Assembly: GCF_041296385.1 (NCBI RefSeq)
Contig: NW_027183503.1
Span: 248,001 to 312,000 of the forward strand
Length of the DNA: 64,000 nt
DNA from: Aphelocoma coerulescens
Lineage: Eukaryota; Chordata; Aves; Passeriformes; Corvidae
Reading direction: 5' to 3'
Each line of letters begins with the position of its first letter. The first letter of the stretch is position 1. Shown here piece by piece: positions 50,801-63,117 of this stretch. Below the pieces are notes generated by a model, which worked only from the letters and a program-made list of their open reading frames with translations, searched no databases and had not been told where the DNA came from. Position numbers and translations under genes: made by a program.

Positions 50801-52045
50801 GGGCCTAATGGAAGCATGGAGAGCATTGTGACACTAAGGAAACTCCTGGAACCAAGATGACCACTGGCACATAATGGAACCTCATGGAAGCAAGCCTCCA
50901 CAATGACTTTGGAGGGCTTCAGGGACCACAGGACCCATTGTGACACAGCAGGACCTGGTGGAACCAAGGAGCCTTTGTGATACTCCAGATCCACATGGAA
51001 GCCAGGGTGCACTGAGACACAGCGGGGCCTTGTTGGAACCAAAGACACCTCTGCAAAAAGCAGGCTAGCTCATAGAAGCAAGGAGTCCATTGTTACAACG
51101 TCAAAGCTATGGAACCAAGGGACCATTGTGACACTGCGGGGCCTCATGGAACCAATTGTCCATGATGACAGTGCGGATCAAAGGAGACCATGGTGACACT
51201 GCGGAACCTGATGGAACCAAGGAGCCATTGTGACACAGTGGGGCCTCATGGAATCAAGGAGACCATTGTGACCCAGGTGTTGCATGGGAAGGCAAGGAGC
51301 CATTGTGACACTTTGGGCTTCTTCCCTTGAGCTCTGCAGCTGGCTGTCCCAGCCCAGCGCACCATGTGCCACCTGCTCTCCTCAGGGCTCTGCCTGCACA
51401 CAGCCCCAGGAGAAGTTTTCCTGTTTGCAAGGAAAGAATGGAAAAGCCGGAGCAGGTTTCCTAAACAACAAACCCCACTCAGGAGCCACATGCTCAGTAC
51501 AGGCTGCCTGGAACGATGTCCCCTTTCTACAAGGGTCAGGGTGAGCAGGAATGAATGATCTCTGGGAGCAGAATTCTCGGAGTCTTTCCACTGAATTCTC
51601 TGTCCCTGTGTCTTGGGGTGACTTTATTGTGTGTATCCCCTATTGCTGCTCTATGCCCAGAAGTGAACTTTGTGCGTTTCTGTGCCTTTCAACTGGGCCT
51701 GAGAGGGGGGAGAGGAAAAAAACCGGACAAACTTCTCAGAGCATTTTTTCAAGGAGACACATACACACTCCTCTGCATCCTGCTTGCAGCAAGAGCAGAG
51801 GAAGCAACTTGGTTTCTTTTTTGCCAGTTTTCAGCTCCTTTTCTCTGGGGGGAGATGGAGAGTTGAACTTTGTTTTCCTGGGACTTCGGGGGTTTTTTTT
51901 CCCTTCTTCTCTTCTTGACTCTTTCAACATCAGAGCACATTGGGAGAATTTTCTCCCGAGGTGGGGGCCCTGAATGTGGGCCCATGAGCCAGCTGCAAGG
52001 AGGAGGAGAGAGACTACACCTACGGAAGTGTTGGGGTTCCTCCCT
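47699..52045. repeat. 4,347-bp two-unit tandem duplication, copy 1
   Basis: This holds the tail of unit 22, unit 23 and most of unit 24. It matches copy 2 (52,046-56,392) at a constant 4,347-bp offset. I find two differences: T at 49,111 against G at 53,458, and G at 50,030 against T at 54,377. Both copies share the otherwise unseen CACAGCCTGAGC variant. The boundary is placed within a short identical tract and could slide a few bases. Confidence 0.88.
47877..50052. repeat. Macrosatellite unit 23 (type D)
   Basis: 2,176 bp. GGCATAGCC and GAGAGCATTG, but CTATCCTTTT rather than CTATCG. CATGTGAAGG (T at 49,111) and CTCAGGTC (G at 50,030) separate it from unit 25. Minisatellite at 48344-49138. 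Confidence 0.95.
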
Positions 52046-52223
52046 CCTGCCATGAGGTCATGGGAGAGGGGACCCTGGGGTAGAGGCATGGCCTGGGCAC
52101 GGGGGGTCTCCCTGCTTACATGTGCCCTAATCCTGTTCAGCACTGCTTATTTTGTGTTGCCCTGTGCGAGGAGGGCCCTGGTTGTGCTGTGATTGCTCAG
52201 TTCTTTGGCAGTGCCCCGCCCAT
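50053..52223. repeat. Macrosatellite unit 24 (A/C hybrid)
   Basis: 2,171 bp, the shortest complete unit. A body to 52,045, then a C tail with TGAGGTC and a single CTCCCTG. CACAGCCTGAGC is shared only with unit 26. Minisatellite at 50520-51314. Confidence 0.95.
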
Positions 52224-55200
52224 GTGGCTGGAGAAGAAAGAGCTCTGAAACTTCTCTCAAGAATCGCTCCCTGTTTCTTTGCACGGGCCTCGCTGTCTAT
52301 GGATGTTTCAGGAGACCCCACCGAAACACGGAAGGACTCTCAAATTATCCCAGCTTTCTCTGCACAGCGAGAGCTTTTAATATTTAGCATTGCTATCCTT
52401 TTCCTGTGTGTTTGTTAAAAAAATAGTTTTTATCTCTTTCACTTTCTTCCCAGGAAAGTTCTTTTTTCCAAAAACCTGGTGGGGGAGGGCTGGGTGTAAC
52501 CTGCCTTCTATCAGAGGATATTTTCCTCCACATTTGTCCAAACCGGCATAGCCTGTCCTTTCCTGGGTCTCTGTTGCAGATGGAAGCTGCTGGTGCCATT
52601 GTCAGCTTGAAGCCCTCTTTTGATGCAAGCAGATGTTGCCAGGTGTGTTCAGCAGCTGTTGCTCAATGCTTATGCCAAGCTATTGTGTTCCTCATGGAAC
52701 CAAGGAGCCATTGTGACACTGCAGGGGCTGATGGCATCAAGGAGGCAATTGTGACAGTACAGAACCTCCTAGAAACAAGGCTCCATTGTGACACCGTGGG
52801 GAATCATGGAATCAAGGAGCCCATTGTGACACGGCTGCATGGAACCAATGGTCCATGGTTACACTGCGGATTCAAGAAGAGCACGGTGACACCACGCAAC
52901 ATCATGGAACCATAGGTCCATTGTGACACAGCGGGGCCTCATGGAAACAAGGGGACCATTGTGGCAAAGCAGGGCCTAATGGAAGCATGGAGAGCATTGT
53001 GACACTAAGGAAACTCCTGGAACCAAGATGACCACTGGCACATAATGGAACCTCATGGAAGCAAGCCTCCACAATGACTTTGGAGGGCCTCAGGGACCAC
53101 AGGACCCATTGTGACACAGCAGGACCTGGTGGAACCAAGGAGCCTTTGTGATACTCCAGATCCACATGGAAGCCAGGGTGCACTGAGACACAGCGGGGCC
53201 TTGTTGGAACCAAAGACACCTCTGCAAAAAGCAGGCTAGCTCATAGAAGCAAGGAGTCCATTGTTACAACGTCAAAGCTATGGAACCAAGGGACCATTGT
53301 GACACTGCGGGGCCTCATGGAACCAATTGTCCATGATGACAGTGCGGATCAAAGGAGACCATGGTGACACTGCGGAACCTGATGGAACCAAGGAGCCATT
53401 GTGACACAGTGGGGCCTCATGGAATCAAGGAGACCATTGTGACCCAGGTGTTGCATGGGAAGGCAAGGAGCCATTGTGACACTTTGGGCTTCTTCCCTTG
53501 AGCTCTGCAGCTGGCTGTCCCAGCCCAGCGCACCATGTGCCACCTGCTCTCCTCAGGGCTCTGCCTGCACACAGCCCCAGGAGAAGTTTTCCTGTTTGCA
53601 AGGAAAGAATGGAAAAGCCGGAGCAGGTTTCCTAAACAACAAACCCCACTCAGGAGCCACATGCTCAGTACAGGCTGCCTGGAACGATGTCCCCTTTCTA
53701 CAAGGGTCAGTGTGAGCAGGAATGAATGATCTCTGGGAGCAGAATTCTCGGAGTCTTTCCACTGAATTCTCTGTCCCTGTGTCTTGGGGTGACTTTATTG
53801 TGTGTATCCCCTATTGCTGCTCTATGCCCAGAAGTGAACTTTGTGCGTTTCTGTGCCTTTCAACTGAGCCTGAGAGGGGGGAGAGGAAAAAAACCGGACA
53901 AACTTCTCAGAGCGTTTTTTCAAGGACACACATACACACTCCTCTGCATCCTGCTTGCAGCAAGAGCAGAGGAAGCAACTTGGTTTCTTTTTTGCCAGTT
54001 TTCAGCTCCTTTTCTCTGGGGGGAGATGGAGAGTTGAACTTTGTTTTCCTGGGACTTCGGGGGTTTTTTTTCCCTTCTTCTCTTCTTGACTCTTTCAACA
54101 TCAGAGCACATTGGGAGAATTTTCTCCCGAGGTGGGGGCCCTGAATGTGGGCCCATGAGCCAGCTGCAAGGAGGAGGAGAGAGACTACACCTACGGAAGT
54201 GTTGGGGTTCCTCCCCCCTGCCATGCGGTCATGGGAGAGGGGACCCTGGGGTAGAGGCATGGCCTGGGCACGGGGTCTCCCTGCTCCCTGCTCACATGTG
54301 CCCTAACCCTGTTCAGCACTGCTTATTTTGTGTTGCCCTGTGCGAGGAGGGCCCTGGTTGTGCTGTGATTGCTCAGTTCTTTGGCAGTGCCCCGCCCATG
54401 TGGCTGGAGAAGAAAGAGCTCTGAAACTTCTCTCAAGAATCGCTCCCTGTTTCTTTGCACGGGCCTCGCTGTCTATGGATGTTTCAGGAGACCCCACCGA
54501 AACACAGAAGGACTCTCAAATTATCCCAGCTTTCTCTGCACAGCCTGAGCTTTTAATATTTAGCATTGTTATCCTTTTCCTGTGTGTTTGTTAAAAAAAT
54601 AGTTTTTATCTCTTTCACTTTCTTCCCAGGAAAGTTCTTTTTTCCAAAAACCTGGTGGGGGAGGGCTGGGTGTAACCTGCCTTCTATCAGAGGATATTTT
54701 CCTCCACATTTGTCCAAACCGGCACAGCCTGTCCTTTCCTGGGTCTCTGTTGCAGATGGAAGCTGCTGGTGCCATTGTCAGCTTGAAGCCCTCTTTTGAT
54801 GCAAGCAGATGTTGCCAGGTGTGTTCAGCAGTTGTTGCTCAATGCTTATGCCAAGCTATTGTGTTCCTCATGGAACCAAGGAGCCATTGTGACACTGCAG
54901 GGGCTGATGGCATCAAGGAGGCAATTGTGACAGTACAGAACCTCCTAGAAACAAGGCTCCATTGTGACACCGTGGGGAATCATGGAATCAAGGAGCCCAT
55001 TGTGACACGGCTGCATGGAACCAATGGTCCATGGTTACACGGCGGATTCAAGAAGAGCACGGTGACACCACGCAACATCATGGAACCATAGGTCCATTGT
55101 GACACAGCGGGGCCTCATGGAAACAAGGGGACCATTGTGGCAAAGCAGGGCCTAATGGAAGCATGGAGAGCATTGTGACACTAAGGAAACTCCTGGAACC

Positions 55201-56392
55201 AAGATGACCACTGGCACATAATGGAACCTCATGGAAGCAAGCCTCCACAATGACTTTGGAGGGCTTCAGGGACCACAGGACCCATTGTGACACAGCAGGA
55301 CCTGGTGGAACCAAGGAGCCTTTGTGATACTCCAGATCCACATGGAAGCCAGGGTGCACTGAGACACAGCGGGGCCTTGTTGGAACCAAAGACACCTCTG
55401 CAAAAAGCAGGCTAGCTCATAGAAGCAAGGAGTCCATTGTTACAACGTCAAAGCTATGGAACCAAGGGACCATTGTGACACTGCGGGGCCTCATGGAACC
55501 AATTGTCCATGATGACAGTGCGGATCAAAGGAGACCATGGTGACACTGCGGAACCTGATGGAACCAAGGAGCCATTGTGACACAGTGGGGCCTCATGGAA
55601 TCAAGGAGACCATTGTGACCCAGGTGTTGCATGGGAAGGCAAGGAGCCATTGTGACACTTTGGGCTTCTTCCCTTGAGCTCTGCAGCTGGCTGTCCCAGC
55701 CCAGCGCACCATGTGCCACCTGCTCTCCTCAGGGCTCTGCCTGCACACAGCCCCAGGAGAAGTTTTCCTGTTTGCAAGGAAAGAATGGAAAAGCCGGAGC
55801 AGGTTTCCTAAACAACAAACCCCACTCAGGAGCCACATGCTCAGTACAGGCTGCCTGGAACGATGTCCCCTTTCTACAAGGGTCAGGGTGAGCAGGAATG
55901 AATGATCTCTGGGAGCAGAATTCTCGGAGTCTTTCCACTGAATTCTCTGTCCCTGTGTCTTGGGGTGACTTTATTGTGTGTATCCCCTATTGCTGCTCTA
56001 TGCCCAGAAGTGAACTTTGTGCGTTTCTGTGCCTTTCAACTGGGCCTGAGAGGGGGGAGAGGAAAAAAACCGGACAAACTTCTCAGAGCATTTTTTCAAG
56101 GAGACACATACACACTCCTCTGCATCCTGCTTGCAGCAAGAGCAGAGGAAGCAACTTGGTTTCTTTTTTGCCAGTTTTCAGCTCCTTTTCTCTGGGGGGA
56201 GATGGAGAGTTGAACTTTGTTTTCCTGGGACTTCGGGGGTTTTTTTTCCCTTCTTCTCTTCTTGACTCTTTCAACATCAGAGCACATTGGGAGAATTTTC
56301 TCCCGAGGTGGGGGCCCTGAATGTGGGCCCATGAGCCAGCTGCAAGGAGGAGGAGAGAGACTACACCTACGGAAGTGTTGGGGTTCCTCCCT
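52046..56392. repeat. 4,347-bp two-unit tandem duplication, copy 2
   Basis: It starts inside unit 24, where an A-type body (last A marker T at 52,045) changes to a C-type tail (first C marker A at 52,055). Only TGCCATG and its near neighbours, 9 bp in all, are shared across the join. It then runs through unit 25 (D) and unit 26 (A), and the match ends where unit 26 keeps its A-type tail. Confidence 0.88.
52224..54399. repeat. Macrosatellite unit 25 (type D)
   Basis: 2,176 bp, copy of unit 23 at 4,347 bp, with CATGGGAAGG (G at 53,458) and the usual CTCAGTTC at 54,377. Minisatellite at 52691-53485. Confidence 0.95.
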
Positions 56393-56575
56393 CCTGCCAT
56401 GCGGTCATGGGAGAGGGGACCCTGGGGTAGAGGCATGGCCTGGGCACGGGGTCTCCCTGCTCCCTGCTCACATGTGCCCTAATCCTGTTCAGCACTGCTT
56501 ATTTTGTGTTGCCCTGTGCGAGGAGGGCCCTGGTTGTGCTGTGATTGCTCAGTTCTTTGGCAGTGCCCCGCCCAT
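54400..56575. repeat. Macrosatellite unit 26 (type A)
   Basis: 2,176 bp, copy of unit 24 except that it keeps the A-type tail (TGCGGTC and two CTCCCTG). Begins the second ABC series. Minisatellite at 54867-55661. Confidence 0.95.
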
Positions 56576-58756
56576 GTGGCTGGAGAAGAAAGAGCTCTGA
56601 AACTTCTCTCAAGAATCGCTCCCTGTTTCTTTGCACGGGCCTCGCTGTCTATGGATGTTTCAGGAGACCCCACCGAAACACAGAAGGACTCTCAAATTAT
56701 CCCAGCTTTCTCTGCACAGCGAGAGCCTTTAATATTTAGCATTGTTATCCTTTTCCTGGGTGTTTGTTAAAAAAATGGTTTTTATCTCTTTCACTTTCTT
56801 CCCAGGAAAATTCTTTTTTCCCGAAGCTGGTGGGGGAGGGCTGGGTGTAACCTGCCTTCTATCAGAGGATATTTTCCTCCACATTTGTCCAAACCGGCAC
56901 AGCCTGTCCTTTCCTGGGTCTCTGTTGCAGATGGAAGCTGCTGGTGCCATTCTCAGCTTGAAGCCCTCTTTTGATGCAAGCAGATGTTGCCAGGTGTGTT
57001 CAGCAGCTGTTGCTCAATGCTTATGCCAAGCTGTTGTGTTCCTCATGGAACCAAGGAGCCATTGTGACACTGCAGGGGCTGATGGCATCAAGGAGGCAAT
57101 TGTGACAGTACAGAACCTCCTAGAAACAAGGCTCCATTGTGACACCGTGGGGAATCATGGAATCAAGGAGCCCATTGTGACACGGCCAGGCCACATGGAA
57201 CCAATGGTCCATTGTTACACTGCGGATTCAAGAAGAGCACGGTGACACCACGCAACATCACGGAACCATAGGTCCATTGTGACACAGCGGGGCCTCATGG
57301 AAACAAGGGGACCATTGTGGCAAAGCAGGGCCTAATGGAAGCATGGAGGGCATTGTGACACTAAGGAAACTCCTGGAACCAAGATGACCACTGGCACATA
57401 ATGGAACCTCATGGAAGCAAGCCTCCACGATGGTTTTGGAGGGCCTCAGGGACCACAGGACCCATTGTGACACAGCAGGACCTGGTGGAACCAATGAGCC
57501 TTTGTGATACTCCAGATCCACATGGAAGCCAGGGTGCACTGAGACACAGCGGGGCCTTGTTGGAACCAAAGACACCTCTGCAAAAAGCAGGCTAGCTCAT
57601 AGAAACAAGGAGTCCTTTGTTACAACATCAAACCTATGGAAGCAAGGGACCATTGTGACACTGCGGGGCCTCATGGAACCAATTGTCCATGATGACAGTG
57701 CGGATCAAAGGAGACCATGGTGACACTGCGGAACCTGATGGAACCAAGGAGCCATTGTGACACAGTGGGGCCTCATGGAATCAAGGAGACCATTGTGACC
57801 CAGGTGTTGCATGTGAAGGCAAGGAGCCATTGTGACACTTTGGGCTTCTTCCCTTGAGCTCTGCAGCTGGCTGTCCCAGCCCAGCGCACCATGTGCCACC
57901 TGCTCTCCTCAGGGCTCTGCCTGCACACAGCCCCAGGAGAAGTTTTCCTGTTTGCAAGGAAAGAATGGAAAAGCCGGAGCAGGTTTCCTAAACAACAAAC
58001 CCCACTCAGGAGCCACATGCTCAGTACAGGCTGCCTGGAACGATGTCCCCTTTCTACAAGGGTCAGTGTGAGCAGGAATGAATGATCTCTGGGAGCAGAA
58101 TTCTCGGAGTCTTTCCACTGAATTCTCTGTCCCTGTGTCTTGGGGTGACTTTATCATGTGTATCCCCTATTGCTGCTCTATGCCCAGAAGTGAACTTTGT
58201 GCATTTCTGTGCCTTTCAACTGAGCCTGAGAGGGGGGAGAGGAAAAAAAACCGGACAGACTTCTCAGAGCGTTTGTTCAAGGACACACATACACACTCCT
58301 CTGCATCCTGCTTGCAGCAAGAGCAGAGGAAGCAACTTTGTTTCTTTTTAGCCAGTTTTCAGCTCCTTTTCTCTGGGGGGAGATGGAGAGTTGAACTTTG
58401 TTTTCCTGGGACTTCGGGGGTTTTTTCCCCTTCTTCTCTTCTTGACTCTTTCAACATCAGAGCACATTGGGAGAATTTTCTCCCGAGGTGGGGGCCCTGA
58501 ATGTGGGCCCATGAGCCAGCTGCAAGGAGGAGGAGAGAGACTACACCTACGGAAGTGTTGGGGTTCCTCCCCCCTGCCATGAGGTCATGGGAGAGGGGAC
58601 CCTGGGGTAGAGGCATGGCCTGGGCACGGGGGTCTCCCTGCTCCCTGCTCACATGTGCCCTAACCCTGTTCAGCACTGCTTATTTTGTGTTGCCCTGTGC
58701 GAGGAGGGCCCTGGTTGTGCTGTGATTGCTCAGTTCTTTGGCAGTGCCCCGCCCAT
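56576..58756. repeat. Macrosatellite unit 27 (type B)
   Basis: 2,181 bp, full B front and tail. ACCAATGAGCC links it to unit 22; CATAGAAACAAGG near 57,601 is private; TTTATCATG is shared with unit 16. Minisatellite at 57042-57841. Confidence 0.95.
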
Positions 58757-60941
58757 GTGGCTGGAGAAGAAAGAGCTCTGAAACTTCTCTCAAGAATCGC
58801 TCCCTGTTTCTTTGCACGGGCCTCGCTGTCTATGGATGTTTCAGGAGACCCCACCGAAACACGGAAGGACTCTCAAATTATCCCAGCTTTCTCTGCACAG
58901 CGAGAGCTTTTAATATTTAGCATTGCTATCCTTTTCCTGTGTGTTTGTTAAAAAAATAGTTTTTATCTCTTTCACTTTCTTCCCAGGAAAGTTCTTTTTT
59001 CCAAAAACCTGGTGGGGGAGGGCTGGGTGTAACCTGCCTTCTATCAGAGGATATTTTCCTCCACATTTGTCCAAACCGGCACAGCCTGTCCTTTCCCTGG
59101 GTGTCTGTTGCAGATGGAAGCTGCTGGTGCCATTGTCAGCTTGAAGCCCTCTTTTGATGCAAGCAGATGTTGCCAGGTGTGTTCAGCAGCTGTTGCTCAA
59201 TGCTTATGCCAAGCTATTGTGTTCCTCATGGAACCAAGGAGCCATTGTGACACTGCAGGGGCTGATGGCATCAAGGAGGCAATTGTGACAGTACAGAACC
59301 TCCTAGAAACAAGGCTCCATTGTGACACCGTGGAGAATCATGGAATCAAGGAGCCCATTGTGACACGGCCAGGCCACATGGAACCAATGGTCCATGGTTA
59401 CACTGCGGATTCAAGAAGAGCACGGTGACACCACGCAACATCATGGAACCATAGGTCCATTGTGACACAGCGGGGCCTCATGGAAACAAGGGGACCATTG
59501 TGGCAAAGCAGGGCCTAATGGAAGCATGGAGAGCATTGTGACACTAAGGAAACTCCTGGAACCAAGATGACCACTGGCACATAATGGAACCTCATGGAAG
59601 CAAGCCTCCACAATGACTTTGGAGGGCCTCAGGGACCACAGGACCCATTGTGACACAGCAGGACCTGGTGGAACCAAGGAGCCTTTGTGATACTCCAGAT
59701 CCACATGGAAGCCAGGGTGCACTGAGACACAGCGGGGCCTTGTTGGAACCAAAGACACCTCTGCAAAAAGCAGGCTAGCTCATAGAAGCAAGGAGTCCAT
59801 TGTTACAACGTCAAAGCTATGGAACCAAGGGACCATTGTGACACTGCGGGGCCTCATGGAACCAATTGTCCATGATGACAGTGCGGATCAAAGGAGACCA
59901 TGGTGACACTGCGGAACCTGATGGAACCAAGGAGCCATTGTGACACAGTGGGGCCTCATGGAATCAAGGAGACCATTGTGACCCAGGTGTTGCATGGGAA
60001 GGCAAGGAGCCATTGTGACACTTTGGGCTTCTTCCCTTGAGCTCTGCAGCTGGCTGTCCCAGCCCAGCGCACCATGTGCCACCTGCTCTCCTCAGGGCTC
60101 TGCCTGCACACAGCCCCAGGAGAAGTTTTCCTGTTTGCAAGGAAAGAATGGAAAAGCCGGAGCAGGTTTCCTAAACAACAAACCCCACTCAGGAGCCACA
60201 TGCTCAGTACAGGCTGCCTGGAACGATGTCCCCTTTCTACAAGGGTCAGGGTGAGCAGGAATGAATGATCTCTGGGAGCAGAATTCTCGGAGTCTTTCCA
60301 CTGAATTCTCTGTCCCTGTGTCTTGGGGTGACTTTATCGTGTGTATCCCCTATTGCTGCTCTATGCCCAGAAGTGAACTTTGTGCATTTCTGTGCCTTTC
60401 AACTGAGCCTGAGAGGGGGGAGAGGAAAAAAAACCGGACAAATTTCTCAGAGCGTTTGTTCAAGGACACACATACACACTCCTCTGCATCCTGCTTGCAG
60501 CAAGAGCAGAGGAAGCAACTTTGTTTCTTTTTAGCCAGTTTTCAGCTCCTTTTCTCTGGGGGGAGATGGAGAGTTGAACTTTGTTTTCCTGGGACTTTTT
60601 GGGGGTTTTTTTCCCTTCTTCTCTTCTTGACTCTTTCAACATCAGAGCACATTGGGAGAATTTTCTCCCGAGGTGGGGGCCCTGAATGTGGGCCCATGAG
60701 CCAGCTGCAAGGAGGAGGAGAGAGACTACACCTACGGAAGTGTTGGGGTTCCTCCCTCCTGCCATGCGGTCATGGGAGAGGGGACCCTGGGGTAGAGGCA
60801 TGGCCTGGGCACGGGGGTCTCCCTGCTCCCTGCTTACATGTGCCCTAATCCTGTTCAGCACTGCTTATTTTGTGTTGCCCTGTGCGAGGAGGGCCCTGGT
60901 TGTGCTGTGATTGCTCAGTTCTTTGGCAGTGCCCCGCCCAT
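58757..60941. repeat. Macrosatellite unit 28 (type C, mosaic)
   Basis: 2,185 bp, the longest. C front (TTCCCTGGGTG), then GTGGAGAATC as in unit 10, CCAGGCCACATGG as in B, a C right segment, and an A-like end (CCTCCCTCCTG, TGCGG, two CTCCCTG). The CCAGG insertion (+5) and the extra CTCCCTG less one G (+6) explain its 11-bp excess over unit 19. Minisatellite at 59225-60024. Confidence 0.95.
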
Positions 60942-63117
60942 GTGGCTGGAGAAGAAAGAGCTCTGAAACTTCTCTCAAGAATCGCTCCCTGTTTCTTTGC
61001 ACGGGCCTCGCTGTCTATGGATGTTTCAGGAGACCCCACCGAAACACGGAAGGACTCTCAAATTATCCCAGCTTTCTCTGCACAGCGAGAGCTTTTAATA
61101 TTTAGCATTGCTATCCTTTTCCTGTGTGTTTGTTAAAAAAATAGTTTTTATCTCTTTCACTTTCTTCCCAGGAAAGTTCTTTTTTCCAAAAACCTGGTGG
61201 GGGAGGGCTGGGTGTAACCTGCCTTCTATCAGAGGATATTTTCCTCCACATTTGTCCAAACCGGCATAGCCTGTCCTTTCCTGGGTCTCTGTTGCAGATG
61301 GAAGCTGCTGGTGCCATTGTCAGCTTGAAGCCCTCTTTTGATGCAAGCAGATGTTGCCAGGTGTGTTCAGCAGCTGTTGCTCAATGCTTATGCCAAGCTA
61401 TTGTGTTCCTCATGGAACCAAGGAGCCATTGTGACACTGCAGGGGCTGATGGCATCAAGGAGGCAATTGTGACAGTACAGAACCTCCTAGAAACAAGGCT
61501 CCATTGTGACACCGTGGGGAATCATGGAATCAAGGAGCCCATTGTGACACGGCTGCATGGAACCAATGGTCCATGGTTACACTGCGGATTCAAGAAGAGC
61601 ACGGTGACACCACGCAACATCATGGAACCATAGGTCCATTGTGACACAGCGGGGCCTCATGGAAACAAGGGGACCATTGTGGCAAAGCAGGGCCTAATGG
61701 AAGCATGGAGAGCATTGTGACACTAAGGAAACTCCTGGAACCAAGATGACCACTGGCACATAATGGAACCTCATGGAAGCAAGCCTCCACGATGGTTTTG
61801 GAGGGCCTCAGGGACCACAGGACCCATTGTGACACAGCAGGACCTGGTGGAACCAAGGAGCCTTTGTGATACTCCAGATCCACATGGAAGCCAGGGTGCA
61901 CTGAGACACAGCGGGGCCTTGTTGGAACCAAAGACACCTCTGCAAAAAGCAGGCTAGCTCATAGAAGCAAGGAGTCCATTGTTACAACGTCAAAGCTATG
62001 GAACCAAGGGACCATTGTGACACTGCGGGGCCTCATGGAACCAATTGTCCATGATGACAGTGCGGATCAAAGGAGACCATGGTGACACTGCGGAACCTGA
62101 TGGAACCAAGGAGCCATTGTGACACAGTGGGGCCTCATGGAATCAAGGAGACCATTGTGACCCAGGTGTTGCATGGGAAGGCAAGGAGCCATTGTGACAC
62201 TTTGGGCTTCTTCCCTTGAGCTCTGCAGCTGGCTGTCCCAGCCCAGCGCACCATGTGCCACCTGCTCTCCTCAGGGCTCTGCCTGCACACAGCCCCAGGA
62301 GAAGTTTTCCTGTTTGCAAGGAAAGAATGGAAAAGCCGGAGCAGGTTTCCTAAACAACAAACCCCACTCAGGAGCCACATGCTCAGTACAGGCTGCCTGG
62401 AACGATGTCCCCTTTCTACAAGGGTCAGGGTGAGCAGGAATGAATGATCTCTGGGAGCAGAATTCTCGGAGTCTTTCCACTGAATTCTCTGTCCCTGTGT
62501 CTTGGGGTGACTTTATTGTGTGTATCCCCTATTGCTGCTCTATGCCCAGAAGTGAACTTTGTGCGTTTCTGTGCCTTTCAACTGGGCCTGAGAGGGGGGA
62601 GAGGAAAAAAACCGGACAAACTTCTCAGAGCATTTTTTCAAGGAGACACATACACACTCCTCTGCATCCTGCTTGCAGCAAGAGCAGAGGAAGCAACTTG
62701 GTTTCTTTTTTGCCAGTTTTCAGCTCCTTTTCTCTGGGGGGAGATGGAGAGTTGAACTTTGTTTTCCTGGGACTTCGGGGGTTTTTTTTCCCTTCTTCTC
62801 TTCTTGACTCTTTCAACATCAGAGCACATTGGGAGAATTTTCTCCCGAGGTGGGGGCCCTGAATGTGGGCCCATGAGCCAGCTGCAAGGAGGAGGAGAGA
62901 GACTACACCTACGGAAGTGTTGGGGTTCCTCCCTCCTGCCATGCGGTCATGGGAGAGGGGACCCTGGGGTAGAGGCATGGCCTGGGCACGGGGTCTCCCT
63001 GCTCCCTGCTCACATGTGCCCTAATCCTGTTCAGCACTGCTTATTTTGTGTTGCCCTGTGCGAGGAGGGCCCTGGTTGTGCTGTGATTGCTCAGTTCTTT
63101 GGCAGTGCCCCGCCCAT
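60942..63117. repeat. Macrosatellite unit 29 (D/A hybrid)
   Basis: 2,176 bp. D front (GGCATAGCC, GAGAGCATTG), a B-like CACGATGGTTTT at about 61,788, then an A right segment (TTTATTG, AACTGGGCC, GCATTTTTTC, AAGGAGACAC). B follows directly, as it follows A elsewhere. Minisatellite at 61409-62203. Confidence 0.95.
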
